This document shows, piece by piece, positions 18,321-26,867 of a DNA stretch of 64,000 nucleotides. A program made the position numbers and the translations under genes. The stretch is taken from assembly GCF_030551255.1 (NCBI RefSeq), contig NZ_CP130630.1, forward strand, positions 12,283,484-12,347,483, given 5' to 3'. Every line of letters begins with the position of its first letter. The first letter of the stretch is position 1. The notes below the pieces were generated by a model. It saw only the letters and a list, made by a program, of their open reading frames with translations, had not been told where the DNA came from and ran no database searches. This stretch comes from Streptomyces sp. NL15-2K. Lineage in GTDB: Bacteria > Actinomycetota > Actinomycetes > Streptomycetales > Streptomycetaceae.

Positions 18321-20510
18321 CTACCTCGCCCAGGCGAAGGTGCGGGTCCCGCTCACTGCCTCGAAGACGACCGTGTCGCCCACCTGGTGGGCACCGCGGC
18401 CCGCATCCCCCGACGGGCGGCCGTCCAGCCAGGCGACCCGGCCGTTGATGGCGATGGTCCGGTCCGCGCCGAGGAGGGGAATCGCGACCCGGCCCGTCGT
18501 ACCTTTCGGTGCCCTGACCGTGAGGGCGAACGAGTCGTCCCCCGCTCCACGCCGCCACCGCACGGAGATCTCGCCCGCCGGCACCGGGACGTCGCCCTGT
18601 GCCCAGCGCAAGTCGACCGGGTCGGGCTCCACCGCCCACGTGCGGTAGCCGTCGCCGAGAGGCCGGACACCGAGCACGCCCATCGACAGCGCGGGCACCG
18701 CGGTGCTCCAGGCATGGGCCATGCCGACATGGCCGCCCCATGTCAGAGAGGTGCCAGGCCGGGGCACGGTCGGGTTCCCGTCGGCGCCGACCTCCTCCCA
18801 TGGAGTCCCGGGCCCGTTGCGGATCATGTGGCCCCACGCACTGCGGATCACCCGGAGCGCTCCGGCCCCGTCGCCGTACCGGAACCGGCCCAGGCTCTCC
18901 TGCCCCATCACGTAGGGGGAGATGTACCGCGTCATGTACGGGTTGTCGGCGTGCCGGGTGGTGAGCGTGCCGTACGGGCCGCTGAGGTGCGTGTCCAGGT
19001 ATGCGGTGGCGTGGCGGGCCTGCTCGGGGTCGAGTACCCCGAAGACGAGGGCGGCGGCGTTTGAGTCGGCCGTGTGGTCACCACGCGGGTCGTCGGCGTT
19101 GAGCGTCATGGCCCCGGCTTCCGGGTCCCACATCCTGGTGAGCAGGGCGGTGCGGACGTGGTCCGCCCGGCGGTCGAGCGCCGTCGCGGCACCCCGGTCA
19201 CCCGCCACCGACCGTTCGAGGCGGGCGAGCGAGCGCAGCGCCGCGTAGTACGCGGCGTTGGTGGTGGCGTCGACTCCGGCGGCCCGGTCCGGGGTGTGCC
19301 AGTTCTGGGCGGGCAGTCCGCCGTAGTCGGCAGTCCTGAACAGCCCGCCGTCGGTGTCCGAGGCGCGTGCGTCGAAGAAGCGTACGGCGCGGCGCGCGAC
19401 GGGCAGCAGCGAGCGCACGAACTGGCGGTCTCCGGTGAAGCGCAGGTAGTCGGCCACGCTGACGACCCACAGGGCGGTGAAGCTGTCGAGCCTGACCTCC
19501 GCGGCCAGGGCCGGCGGTTCGAACCCTGCCGGCGATCCGTCCGGGGGGCCGGGGGCGCCGGGCTCGCAGGGCACGTCGATCCGGCTGGTCACCGGAAGCG
19601 TGCCGTCGGGAAGCTGCTGGCAGGCGAACAGGTTGATGGTGTCGCGCAGAATGCGGCGGTACGCGGCGCCCTGCTGGTACGCGCCCAGGGCCACGAGCTG
19701 GACGTCGCCCGCGTAGACGGTGCGGTCCCGCTTGGGGCCGTCCATGACGACCCAGGGCGGGGCCTGCCCCGTGGCGGTACGGGGCCCGCGGGCCGTCGAC
19801 AGATCCACGCCGTACGCGCTCGCGTACCAGGCCCGGTTGAGCACCGGGTCGCTGGAGAGGAAGTGCCCGTCGTACGCACCCGGGAAAGTGGTCTGCCGCA
19901 CCCGTACGAAGTCGAGGGTGAGTGAACCGGGCCCGTCCAGCGTGATCGCGATGTAGCGCTGGGAGCCGCGCAGGCCGGGGCTGCGCAGCACGGTGGGTGC
20001 GCTCGGTGGGGCGTAGACGTCTGCCCGTCCGTCGGGGTCGTCGTCGGTGCCCAGGGTCCTGCCCTTGTGGAAGTAGCCGTCGGGGTCGGGATCGGCGTCC
20101 CCGTCCGGGGTGAGGTACTGGCGGGCTTCCGCGTACGACGCTCTGACCGGGGCGCCCGACGCCCGCCTGACGCCCAACTCGACGTATCCGCCGGCCAGTA
20201 CACCGAGGTCGAGCACGAGCCGTGCGCCGCGCGGTGCGGTCGTGGTGAGGGCCGCCGCCGCGCCGCCCTCCTGTAACACCCCGTCGGCGCCGGTGACCGT
20301 GCCGTCGTTGCCTTCGGCCGTCACGGACTCGGGCGGTACGAAGGTGCCGGGGACGCCCAGCACCTGCTGCCGCCACGCCGGGTCCAGATTGACCGGTTCC
20401 CGGGAGAGGGCCACGGCCCGGTCCTGATGTCCGGCGGCGAGAGTCCCGGAGAGGGTGGCGGCGAGGCAGGCCAGGACCACGGTCGATCGAGTCATTCGGT
20501 TCGTTTTCAT
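18321..20510 (-). CDS. secreted alpha-L-rhamnosidase-like glycosidase
   Basis: A 729-residue protein with an N-terminal signal peptide (RSTVVLACLAATLSGTLAA). A beta-rich N-terminal domain is followed by the alpha-toroid catalytic domain of GH78-like enzymes (WVVMDGPKRDRTVYAGDVQL, SFTALWVVSVADYLRFTGD, WHTPDRAAGVDATTNAAYY) and a C-terminal beta domain. It would remove terminal L-rhamnose from plant or bacterial glycans outside the cell; the substrate is not determined. Asp and Glu in the DGPKRD and GTPWEEVG regions are candidate catalytic residues. It diverges from the TetR-type gene at 20568, which probably represses it. Confidence 0.8.
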   Translation of the reverse strand: MKTNRMTRSTVVLACLAATLSGTLAAGHQDRAVALSREPVNLDPAWRQQVLGVPGTFVPPESVTAEGNDGTVTGADGVLQEGGAAAALTTTAPRGARLVLDLGVLAGGYVELGVRRASGAPVRASYAEARQYLTPDGDADPDPDGYFHKGRTLGTDDDPDGRADVYAPPSAPTVLRSPGLRGSQRYIAITLDGPGSLTLDFVRVRQTTFPGAYDGHFLSSDPVLNRAWYASAYGVDLSTARGPRTATGQAPPWVVMDGPKRDRTVYAGDVQLVALGAYQQGAAYRRILRDTINLFACQQLPDGTLPVTSRIDVPCEPGAPGPPDGSPAGFEPPALAAEVRLDSFTALWVVSVADYLRFTGDRQFVRSLLPVARRAVRFFDARASDTDGGLFRTADYGGLPAQNWHTPDRAAGVDATTNAAYYAALRSLARLERSVAGDRGAATALDRRADHVRTALLTRMWDPEAGAMTLNADDPRGDHTADSNAAALVFGVLDPEQARHATAYLDTHLSGPYGTLTTRHADNPYMTRYISPYVMGQESLGRFRYGDGAGALRVIRSAWGHMIRNGPGTPWEEVGADGNPTVPRPGTSLTWGGHVGMAHAWSTAVPALSMGVLGVRPLGDGYRTWAVEPDPVDLRWAQGDVPVPAGEISVRWRRGAGDDSFALTVRAPKGTTGRVAIPLLGADRTIAINGRVAWLDGRPSGDAGRGAHQVGDTVVFEAVSGTRTFAWAR

Positions 20511-20514
20511 TGTT

Positions 20515-20529
20515 TATGCTGTACGCATA
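20515..20529. promoter_or_regulatory. palindromic operator candidate between rhamnosidase and TetR genes
   Basis: TATGC-TGTAC-GCATA, an inverted repeat with 5-bp arms and a 5-bp centre, in the 57-bp gap between divergent starts. It is a plausible TetR-type binding site controlling both genes. Confidence 0.5.
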
Positions 20530-20567
20530 CGCTGAGTGAGGGGCAACCTCTGACGGGGTGGGGTGGG

Positions 20568-21482
20568 ATGGAATCAGGCCACACAGGCCACAGCGGGGAC
20601 ATGAGCGCCGTGCGCGGTCTGGAGCTCCTCTGGGGCGTGGGCGAGCGCCCGAGCCGGGGCCGCCGGCCGGCCTTCACCCTGGAGCAGATCGTGCGCACCG
20701 CCGTGGGGATCGCCGACGCCGAAGGGCTGGCCGTCGTGTCCATGCGCCGGATCGCCGAACAGCTCGGCTGCACTACGATGTCGCTCTACCGGTACGTGCC
20801 CGGCAAGGCCGAACTGCTCGACCTCATGACGGACATGGTGATGGCCGAGATCCCCCTGGCGGACGCGCCGCCGGGCGGCTGGCGGACCAGGCTGGAGCTG
20901 TCCGCCCGCGCCGACTGGGGCTTCTACCACCGTCATCCCTGGATCCTGCGTATTCCGGCCGGGCGTCCAGCCCTGGGGCCCAACGGCTTCGCCTGGTACG
21001 AGTCCGTCCTGCGTGTGCTCACCGCGACCGGCCTGCCCCCGGCCGCGCTGGTCGACGTGTTCGATCTGGTCGACGCCTATGTTCGCGGCGCGGCCCGCGA
21101 CTCCGTCGACGCGGCCGCCGCCGAGCGTCACTCCGGCATCACTGACGAACAGTGGTGGGCCGCCCGCGCCCACATCTGGGACGCCGCCCTCATCCCCGCC
21201 CGCTACCCGCTGCTGGCGAGCCTCCGCGCCGCGGGCGCTCTCAACCACCCCCGCGACCGTGGCTTCGGGTTCGGCCTCCAACGCGTGCTGGACAGCGTCG
21301 AGGCGTTCGTCCGGAACCAGCCCAAGCGCCGTTACGAAACATCACAGCGTAACGAAATCACCTGCCCGCAGTGTGGCGCCCCGGTCCCCCGCTCCGCTCC
21401 CGCCGGCCGTCCCCGGACCTACTGCACCGACGCTTGCCGTCAACGCGCCTACCGCGCCCGACGCGCGGCCCCCTACCGTTAG
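20568..21482 (+). CDS. TetR family regulator with C-terminal zinc-finger tail
   Basis: A 304-residue regulator. Residues about 30-80 form the TetR HTH (MRRIAEQLGCTTMSLYRYVP). The middle is a TetR C-terminal ligand domain of the type found with GntR-like TetR_C proteins. The last 35 residues hold two Cys pairs (CPQCG and YCTDACRQRAYRARR) that look like a small zinc-binding unit, an unusual addition. The ATG at 20568 directly follows a GGGGTGGG ribosome site. It lies divergent to the rhamnosidase gene with a shared operator candidate, so it probably controls that gene in response to a sugar or glycoside. Confidence 0.82.
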   Translation: MESGHTGHSGDMSAVRGLELLWGVGERPSRGRRPAFTLEQIVRTAVGIADAEGLAVVSMRRIAEQLGCTTMSLYRYVPGKAELLDLMTDMVMAEIPLADAPPGGWRTRLELSARADWGFYHRHPWILRIPAGRPALGPNGFAWYESVLRVLTATGLPPAALVDVFDLVDAYVRGAARDSVDAAAAERHSGITDEQWWAARAHIWDAALIPARYPLLASLRAAGALNHPRDRGFGFGLQRVLDSVEAFVRNQPKRRYETSQRNEITCPQCGAPVPRSAPAGRPRTYCTDACRQRAYRARRAAPYR

Positions 21483-21526
21483 CTTGATCTTTCGTGTGGC
21501 TGTGACCAGCACCTTGGCAAGAGGCC

Positions 21527-22051
21527 CTAGCCCACCTCCAGTGCCCCCCGGGCAAGTTCCAGGAACCTCAGGTGCTCCCGGCGGAAGTCCCGGTATGCGG
21601 CGTCGTACTGGCTGCGCTGCTCCTCGCTACCAGACACCAGTCGTCCGAGCAGGCTGTTCGTGATGATCGCCGCCCGGCGCAGCGTCCTGGCGGTTTCGGC
21701 GACCGGCGTCGGCCCCTCCAGCATGACCTCTCGGCTGGCTCTGGTCACCTCGTTGAGCGCCGCCCGGGCGGCAGTCTGAATCTCCGCGATGACGTCGGCC
21801 CGCGGCTGGCCATCCGGGGCGGCGTCGGCCTCCTCCACGCGCCACAGCACCTCCGACAGTCCGTGCACCGCCGCACTCATCTCCCGGTAGGCGTCGCGCC
21901 GCCGGGTCCGTACCTCCGCGGCCTGGGCCGCATGCGCCGTGACCTCAGCCTGCACCCGCGCGGATCTGGTCGCGCCCCGGCCGGTGACCCAACTCGCGAC
22001 CACCGCCGTCCCGCCGGTGATGAGACCGATCCACCAACTGTTGTCCACCAC
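21527..22051 (-). CDS. membrane-anchored hypothetical protein
   Basis: A 174-residue protein with one N-terminal hydrophobic segment (WWIGLITGGTAVVASWV) followed by a mostly helical, charged domain (AAEVRTRRRDAYREMSAAVH). The start is a GTG at 22051. The arrangement suggests a single-pass protein with a cytoplasmic helical bundle. Similar proteins are common in Streptomyces, but no function is known to me. It converges with the TetR gene. Confidence 0.65.
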   Translation of the reverse strand: MVDNSWWIGLITGGTAVVASWVTGRGATRSARVQAEVTAHAAQAAEVRTRRRDAYREMSAAVHGLSEVLWRVEEADAAPDGQPRADVIAEIQTAARAALNEVTRASREVMLEGPTPVAETARTLRRAAIITNSLLGRLVSGSEEQRSQYDAAYRDFRREHLRFLELARGALEVG

Positions 22052-22139
22052 AGCGGAATTATGACAACCGACCGCACGTCCGTAGGCAGCCGCCCGTGGC
22101 GGCCCGCGGGTACTGCCAGCGCATTCCCATGGCCGAGAG

Positions 22140-22424
22140 CTGACGGCCTACCGCTCGGAGAGGACGGCGTAGACGTCGCACAGAAGAACCTACGAACCCG
22201 CAGAGGACCACCCGCCGCCCCGCGCTCGGCACGTCGGCAGGGAACCGCACGTAGGAGCTATGCGGTCGGTCCGACCGCCTCCCGCAGTCGGGACACTCCG
22301 CCCCGGCCGTCGTACTGCGTGCGTCGATCCGTACCGCCTCGCTGTTCACGTCCACGGACAGCACCGCTATATCCGCGATCGACGGGAACAGCAGCTCCTC
22401 CAGCCGGAGCGTCGTCTCTTCCAC
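22140..22424 (-). pseudogene. ISL3-family transposase, N-terminal remnant
   Basis: The first about 80 residues of an ISL3-type transposase (LEELLFPSIADIAVLSVDVN, then a CPDCGRRSDRPHSSYVRFPADVP zinc-finger region, given here in part). A frameshift follows near the RVRRFFC segment and the gene stops. Only the 5' piece remains. Confidence 0.7.
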
Positions 22425-22599
22425 GGCCCTGAACTGTCAGCCACACCGTGACGGGGACTGATCATTTTCAGGCGACTTCCTGGAGCCACGGTCAGTGCCA
22501 GCCGTCACTCACCGTGCGTCCGTCACGGAAGTTGAGCCAGAACCTGGGAGCTGACACCACTTGTCGCTCAGAGCGGGGAACGTCCGGTTTCGCCGGAGT

Positions 22600-23445
22600 G
22601 CGGTGTCTCTGAAGCGCTCAGACGGACGTACGTCATCGCCAACGGGAAGGGCGGAGTCGGCAAGACGACACTGGCCTCCAACTTCGCGGGCCTGGTCGCC
22701 GCCGATGGCGCCCGCGTGCTGCTGGTCGACGTCAACGGGCAGGGCAACGTCGGTCGTGACCTCGGATACCGCCAGAGCAGCGTGGACGACGACGGGGCCG
22801 CCTTCTACGAATCCCTGCGCACCGGCTCGCCGTTTGTCCCCGTGCAGGGCGTGCGCCCGAACCTGGACGTCGTGGTGGGCGGCGCGGAAGTCGGCGCCGC
22901 CCACCGACATGCTGGCCGCGACCTTCCGCATGCAGCAGCACCGGCAGGCACTCGCCCTCGCCGTCTGCCTCGCCCCGATCGCCCACCACTACGACCTGGT
23001 GGTGCTCGACAGCGCCCCCGAGAACCCGCCGCTTCAGCAACTGGCACTGTCCGCCGCCCGCTGGATGATCGCGCCCACCCGGTCGGACAAGGCCAGCATC
23101 AACGACGGATTGGGCTCTATCTCCCGCCAGTTCCAGTTGGTGCGACGCACCGTCAATCCGGACCTGGCCTCCTTGGGTTGGTCCTTTTCGGCAGCGGCAG
23201 TGCATCCAAACAGATCCACCGCAACGCCCGCCAGTGGGTGGCCGAAGAACTCCAAGCAGACGGCTATCTGTTCGACGCGATCGTTCGGTACTCCGAAGCC
23301 GTGGGCCAGGACGCCCGCAGCCATGGCCGGCTCGTGCACGAGCTGGAGATGGCCGCCGCCAACAATCCGCGTTTCTGGGACCTCCGCGCCGGCCGCGCGG
23401 CCAACGAGACCATCGTGTCCGCCGGGAGCAGCTGCCGGCTACTGC
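22600..23445 (+). pseudogene. ParA-like partition ATPase, frameshifted
   Basis: A Walker-type ATPase of the ParA/MinD family, usually a plasmid or chromosome segregation factor. Deviant Walker A is clear (ANGKGGVGKTTLASNFAGL), followed by LLVDVNGQGN. The frame shifts near 22895 to LAPIAHHYDLVVLDSAPENP (Walker B region) and near 23180 to QIHRNARQWVAEELQADGYL. The start is not clear and may be lost. It is a fossil of a plasmid maintenance gene. Confidence 0.8.
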
Positions 23446-23519
23446 CTTTCGGCTCGGGCCCCGTGAACTCTTTGAGCACCTGGGATACGAGGTGCTGCCG
23501 CGATGTCTGCTGTGCTATT

Positions 23520-24618
23520 CCCACACCCCGAATTCTGCCAAGTACCCCTCTCCACCCGCTCAGAGTTTCCCGGCTGCCGATCCGGCCGAAGGTCGTGAGT
23601 TCACCCACGAGCTGCTGGACGAGCTCCCGCCCGACCGGAACCAGCGCTACATCCGTCAACTCCTCGTCCACACCGGCATCTTGGGCGACCGGAAGGAGGA
23701 CATCGAACGCATCCCCGGCTGGCTGGACACGAGCTCGCGGACAAGCCGGCCGCGCACGCCAACCTCACCCGCCCGTTCCTGCACTGGTTCCTGCTTCGGC
23801 GAGCACGCCAGCGGGCCGCCGCTCGCCGCCATCCCGCCTCCGCCGACCGTGACCTGCGGCGCCGAGTGAGGGTCGCCCTGGACTTTCTAGCCTGGATGGA
23901 TCAACGCGGCTTGGCTCTCGCCGACCTCGCCCAGGAGCACATCGACGACTGGATCACCGGAGCCACCAGCCAACGTCGTTACCTGGTCCGATACTTCCTG
24001 AAATGGACCGCGAGCCGTCGGCTCACACATGAACTGACCGTCCCCTCCATCCCGAGGCAGGAGCCCCAGAACTTCCTCGACGAGGACGATCGGTGGCCGC
24101 TCCTCCAGCGCTGCCTGATCGACGATGCCCTACCTGCGGACGTCCGGGCCGCCGGCGCGATAACTCTGCTGTTCGGCCCGTCCACCGAACGTCTTTGCCA
24201 TCTGACGCCTGAGCACCTCAAGCTCGGTGACAAGCACGCCCACTTGGTCCTGGGCCGCCACCCGGTGCTGCTGCCTCCACGACTCGCCGAACTCCTTCGG
24301 CGTCTCGCCGAACAGCCCAAGCAACGGCCGCAGCTCTCGCGAGTCCGCCCAGGTCCTCGGTGGCTCTTCCCGGGCATGGTCCCGGGCAAGCCGATTTCGA
24401 CGCACGGCATGACCCAGAAACTCAATCGGCACGGCATCCCGGTTCGCACCGCGCGCAACGCGGCGCTGGCCGCCCTCGCTGCTGATCTCCCCAGCCCGAT
24501 CCTCGCCGACGTGACCGGGATGCACCGCCACACCGCGCTCCGCTGGGTCGCCTACGCCAGACGCGACTGGGCCGAGTACCTCGCCGCCCGGGCCGCGGAC
24601 GACGAGGATAGGGACTGA
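23520..24618 (+). pseudogene. tyrosine-recombinase-like integrase, degraded
   Basis: The first part (FTHELLDELPPDRNQRYIRQ) lies in one frame and shifts near 23728 to the frame that continues as DKPAAHANLTRPFLHWFLLR and then DFLAWMDQRGLALADLAQEH, the core-binding domain. The catalytic part keeps an Arg position (TERLCHLTPEHL) and the C-terminal helix set (ARNAALAALAADLPSPILAD), but a clear H-x-x-R and Tyr arrangement is missing. This is a Streptomyces integrase-like family associated with mobile elements; activity is doubtful. Confidence 0.65.
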
Positions 24619-24773
24619 AAGGGTTGAGAGAAGATACGGCCGTAGTGATCCTTCAGTAGATGTGGGCGGTCCCCGTAGTTCACGTACGTACACGCTTCGT
24701 CACCAGCGTGACAGTTGATTCCACAGACCGCAGCTGCCGCTGGCTAATGAAATGGCCAGTGGAAGATGGGCCC

Positions 24774-24986
24774 TTAATTCTCCATTCCGGGATCATGAAT
24801 GAGAGTTCTGGAGGACCCCCATCCCACGAGAGCATCAGGGTCCACGCGCACCAGCTCGGACAGCGGCACCGAACGGGGCGAGAAGCAGCGGTAGAAGGCG
24901 AGTTCGCCACTGCGACAGCACTGGTCGTCGGAGACAGAGATCTCACTCGGAGCACCCAGCGTCTCCACGAAGCTGAGAAGTGTCAC
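24774..24986 (-). CDS. 70-residue hypothetical protein or C-terminal part of the preceding ORF
   Basis: A GTG-started frame (LSFVETLGAPSEISVSDDQC, then CRSGELAFYRCFSPRSVPLS). It lies 27 nt after, and in the same frame as, the ORF ending at 25014, so it may be a separate small gene or the rest of that gene behind a TGA. A weak resemblance of its middle to IS701-type transposases was noted but does not extend. Function unknown. Confidence 0.35.
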   Translation of the reverse strand: MTLLSFVETLGAPSEISVSDDQCCRSGELAFYRCFSPRSVPLSELVRVDPDALVGWGSSRTLIHDPGMEN

Positions 24987-25203
24987 GACGCTGCCGCCGG
25001 GCGGATCGGCCTGTCAGTCGTTGCTGATAAGGAGCGTTATCCTGAAAGGCAAATCGGTGGGCCACCCAATGGAAATCCGCAGGTCACGGTGGCGGTCGCT
25101 CGGGACGACGTTCAGTACACGCATCACCGCATCCCCTGGCCGCGGGATTGGTCCACTAATATCAAGGGCCACCTCGCAGATTGAGGCGACGACGCTGCTG
25201 GAC

Positions 25204-26280
25204 CTAGTGTCGTGTGAATGAAGTTCTTGGACGTTTGGGTGTGGCGTGTTCGAGGATTTCGTCAGCGGTCTTGGTCCAGGTGAACGGCTGGCAGCGGTCG
25301 TTGTAGGCGTCGATGTAGCGGCGGATGGCGTCGGTGAGGTCGGCGACCGAGGTGAAGGTGCCGCGGCGTATGGCCTGGCGCGTGATGATGCCGAAGAAGA
25401 TTTCCACCAGGTTCAGCCACGAGCAGGAGGTCGGGGTGAAGTGCAGGGTGATCCGCGGGTTCTTCGCCAGCCACGCCTTCACGCGGGGGTGCTTGTGGGT
25501 GGCGTAGTTGTCGGCGACCACGTGCAGCTTCACCCTCGGGTGGGCCTTGGCGACCTGCTTGAGGAAGCGCAGGAACTCGTCGTTGCGGTGCCGGTCGTAG
25601 CAGGCGTCGGCGGTGATCTTCCCGGTGGCGACGTCCAGGGCGGCGAACAAGGTGGTGGTGCCGTGGCGGACGTAGTCGTGGGTGCGCCGCTCCGCCAGGC
25701 CCGGCCGGACCGGCAGCATCGGGGCGGTCCGGTCCAGCGCCTGGATCTGCGACTTCTCATCGACGCAGACCACCACCGCCTTCTCCGGCGGGGCCAGGTA
25801 CAGCCCGACCACGTCGCGGACCTTGGCCTCCAGTTCCGGGTCGGTGGAGAACTTGAACGTCTCGCTCCGCCAGGGCTGGATCTTCCACTTGCGCCACACC
25901 TTGGCCACCGCGACGTTGGACAGGCGCAGTTCGGCGGCGAGCAGCCGGGAGGACCAGTGGGTCACGCCAAGTTTTTCCGGCGGGCCCTCCAGGGTCCGCA
26001 CCACCACTTCGGCCTCGTCCACGGTGCCGGGCCGGCCCGAGCGAGGCCGGTCCTCCAGCCCGGACAGGCCGGCCGAGCGGTACCGGCCGCGCCAGGTCAC
26101 CACCGTCTGCCGGGAGAGCTCAAGCCGCCGCGCGATCTCGGTGTTCGAAGTGCCTTCCGAGGCAAGGAGCACGATCCGGGCCCGCGTCACCAGCCCCGAC
26201 GGGGACGACGGCGAGCGGACCCACGAACGCAGAACCTTACGGTCCGCATCGGACACGGCCAACGGCAGGGCGACAGGCAT
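25204..26280 (-). CDS. IS630-family transposase
   Basis: A 358-residue transposase (367 if the upstream ATG at 26307 is used). The N-terminal HTH pair (TEIARRLELSRQTVVTWRGR and the following winged region) is followed by a DDE domain with Asp in VVCVDEKSQIQAL, Asp in VVADNYATHKHP and Glu in SWLNLVEIFFG. The frame is complete and its TAG stop uses the TA target at the boundary. It moves its own element into TA sites. Probably active. Confidence 0.93.
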   Translation of the reverse strand: MPVALPLAVSDADRKVLRSWVRSPSSPSGLVTRARIVLLASEGTSNTEIARRLELSRQTVVTWRGRYRSAGLSGLEDRPRSGRPGTVDEAEVVVRTLEGPPEKLGVTHWSSRLLAAELRLSNVAVAKVWRKWKIQPWRSETFKFSTDPELEAKVRDVVGLYLAPPEKAVVVCVDEKSQIQALDRTAPMLPVRPGLAERRTHDYVRHGTTTLFAALDVATGKITADACYDRHRNDEFLRFLKQVAKAHPRVKLHVVADNYATHKHPRVKAWLAKNPRITLHFTPTSCSWLNLVEIFFGIITRQAIRRGTFTSVADLTDAIRRYIDAYNDRCQPFTWTKTADEILEHATPKRPRTSFTRH

Positions 26281-26334
26281 ACGCCATTCAACCGCACCCC
26301 AGTTCATCGTCCAAGGACTTCATTCACACGACAC
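25207..26334 (-). mobile_element. complete IS630-family insertion sequence
   Basis: A 1128-bp element with near-perfect inverted repeats (GTGTCGTGTGAATGAAG at each end, one mismatch further in), flanked on both sides by TA (25205-25206, 26335-26336), the duplicated dinucleotide target of this family. It interrupts a small gene at codon 28. Confidence 0.92.
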
Positions 26335-26437
26335 TAGTTGTGAAAGCCTCACTGACGGGCTGCCAGAATTCTCCGTGTCGGTTGCCGCCGTCTACGATCC
26401 GTCGAATTACGGTACTCACGATCAACTCCTGGGAGCA

Positions 26438-26575
26438 TCAACTCTTCGGTGGGTTTTGGGATTCGAGTCCCGGAGCCACAGCGATCCCTCCAGCACGCAT
26501 CTCCTCCGCGGGCTCAACCTGCACGCTCCGCGACTCGAGCTCGGGGGCTGTAGCGGGCTTCTCCGAATTACTCAT
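26438..26575 (-). CDS. 45-residue peptide gene
   Basis: A short acidic peptide (MSNSEKPATAPELESRSVQV, then EPAEEMRAGGIAVAPGLESQ and NPPKS). A good ribosome site (GAGGAAG) precedes the ATG at 26575, and the next gene starts 18 bp after its stop with its own AGGAG, so the two form an operon. It has a charged first half and an AGGIAVAP segment. That shape would fit a leader/core precursor peptide, but no modifying enzyme is visible, so the role is unknown. A longer frame from 26683 has no ribosome site. Confidence 0.45.
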   Translation of the reverse strand: MSNSEKPATAPELESRSVQVEPAEEMRAGGIAVAPGLESQNPPKS

Positions 26576-26675
26576 GCGGGCTTCCTCATCGTAGATAAAC
26601 TCATGCCGGTGTATGTCCGCAGGGCCTAATGGGAACTGTCGGGTCGTAGAGACTCGGTGCTGTAGCCGCCAGTGG

Positions 26676-26795
26676 GTGAGCACTCACGCCGCCGGAAGCA
26701 TCCGACTTCTGAGGTCAGACCGTGCCCCTGCTGGTGGGCCGGAAGGCCAGACCGTTGATGGGGTGGCGTGCCCGCCGGGCAGTGGGGCGTGAGCA
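26676..26795 (+). ncRNA. possible IS110 bridge RNA region
   Basis: The stretch upstream of the recombinase can fold: GTGAG-CA-CTCAC is self-complementary at 26676-26687, and CTCACGCC (26683-26690) pairs with GGCGTGAG (26786-26793), enclosing about 95 nt with further GC-rich pairs. IS110-group elements are known to encode a structured bridge RNA beside the recombinase gene that chooses target and donor. The assignment here is by position and pairing only. Confidence 0.35.
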
Positions 26796-26867
26796 CTGGA
26801 TCCATTAGGCCGCGTGCCGCGCCTTCCGCGGGCTGCACGGAGCGAAGTACCGGACTGGGAGGGTGAG

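Larger units (their letters stand above)
25014..26419 (-). pseudogene. small hypothetical gene interrupted by IS630
   Basis: Starts at a GTG at 26419 behind AGGAG and encodes STVIRRIVDGGNRHGEFWQP and a few more residues before IS630. Removing the IS and one TA joins this in frame to sequence at 25204-25014 (ASICEVALDISGPIPRPGDA ... LRISIGWPTDLPFRITLLIS), giving a 91-residue protein. The next stop, TGA, is followed in the same frame by the 70-residue ORF at 24986. The reconstructed protein has no recognised domain. Confidence 0.5.

Noticed and set aside
24774..24986. IS701-type transposase fragment
   Set aside because: SGELAFYRCFSPRSVPLSELV recalls the family, but nothing before or after matches, and the frame joins the ORF interrupted by IS630 instead.
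25014..25016. UGA read as selenocysteine in the small-ORF locus
   Set aside because: No selenocysteine insertion structure or related genes are visible; a stop or nonsense codon is simpler.
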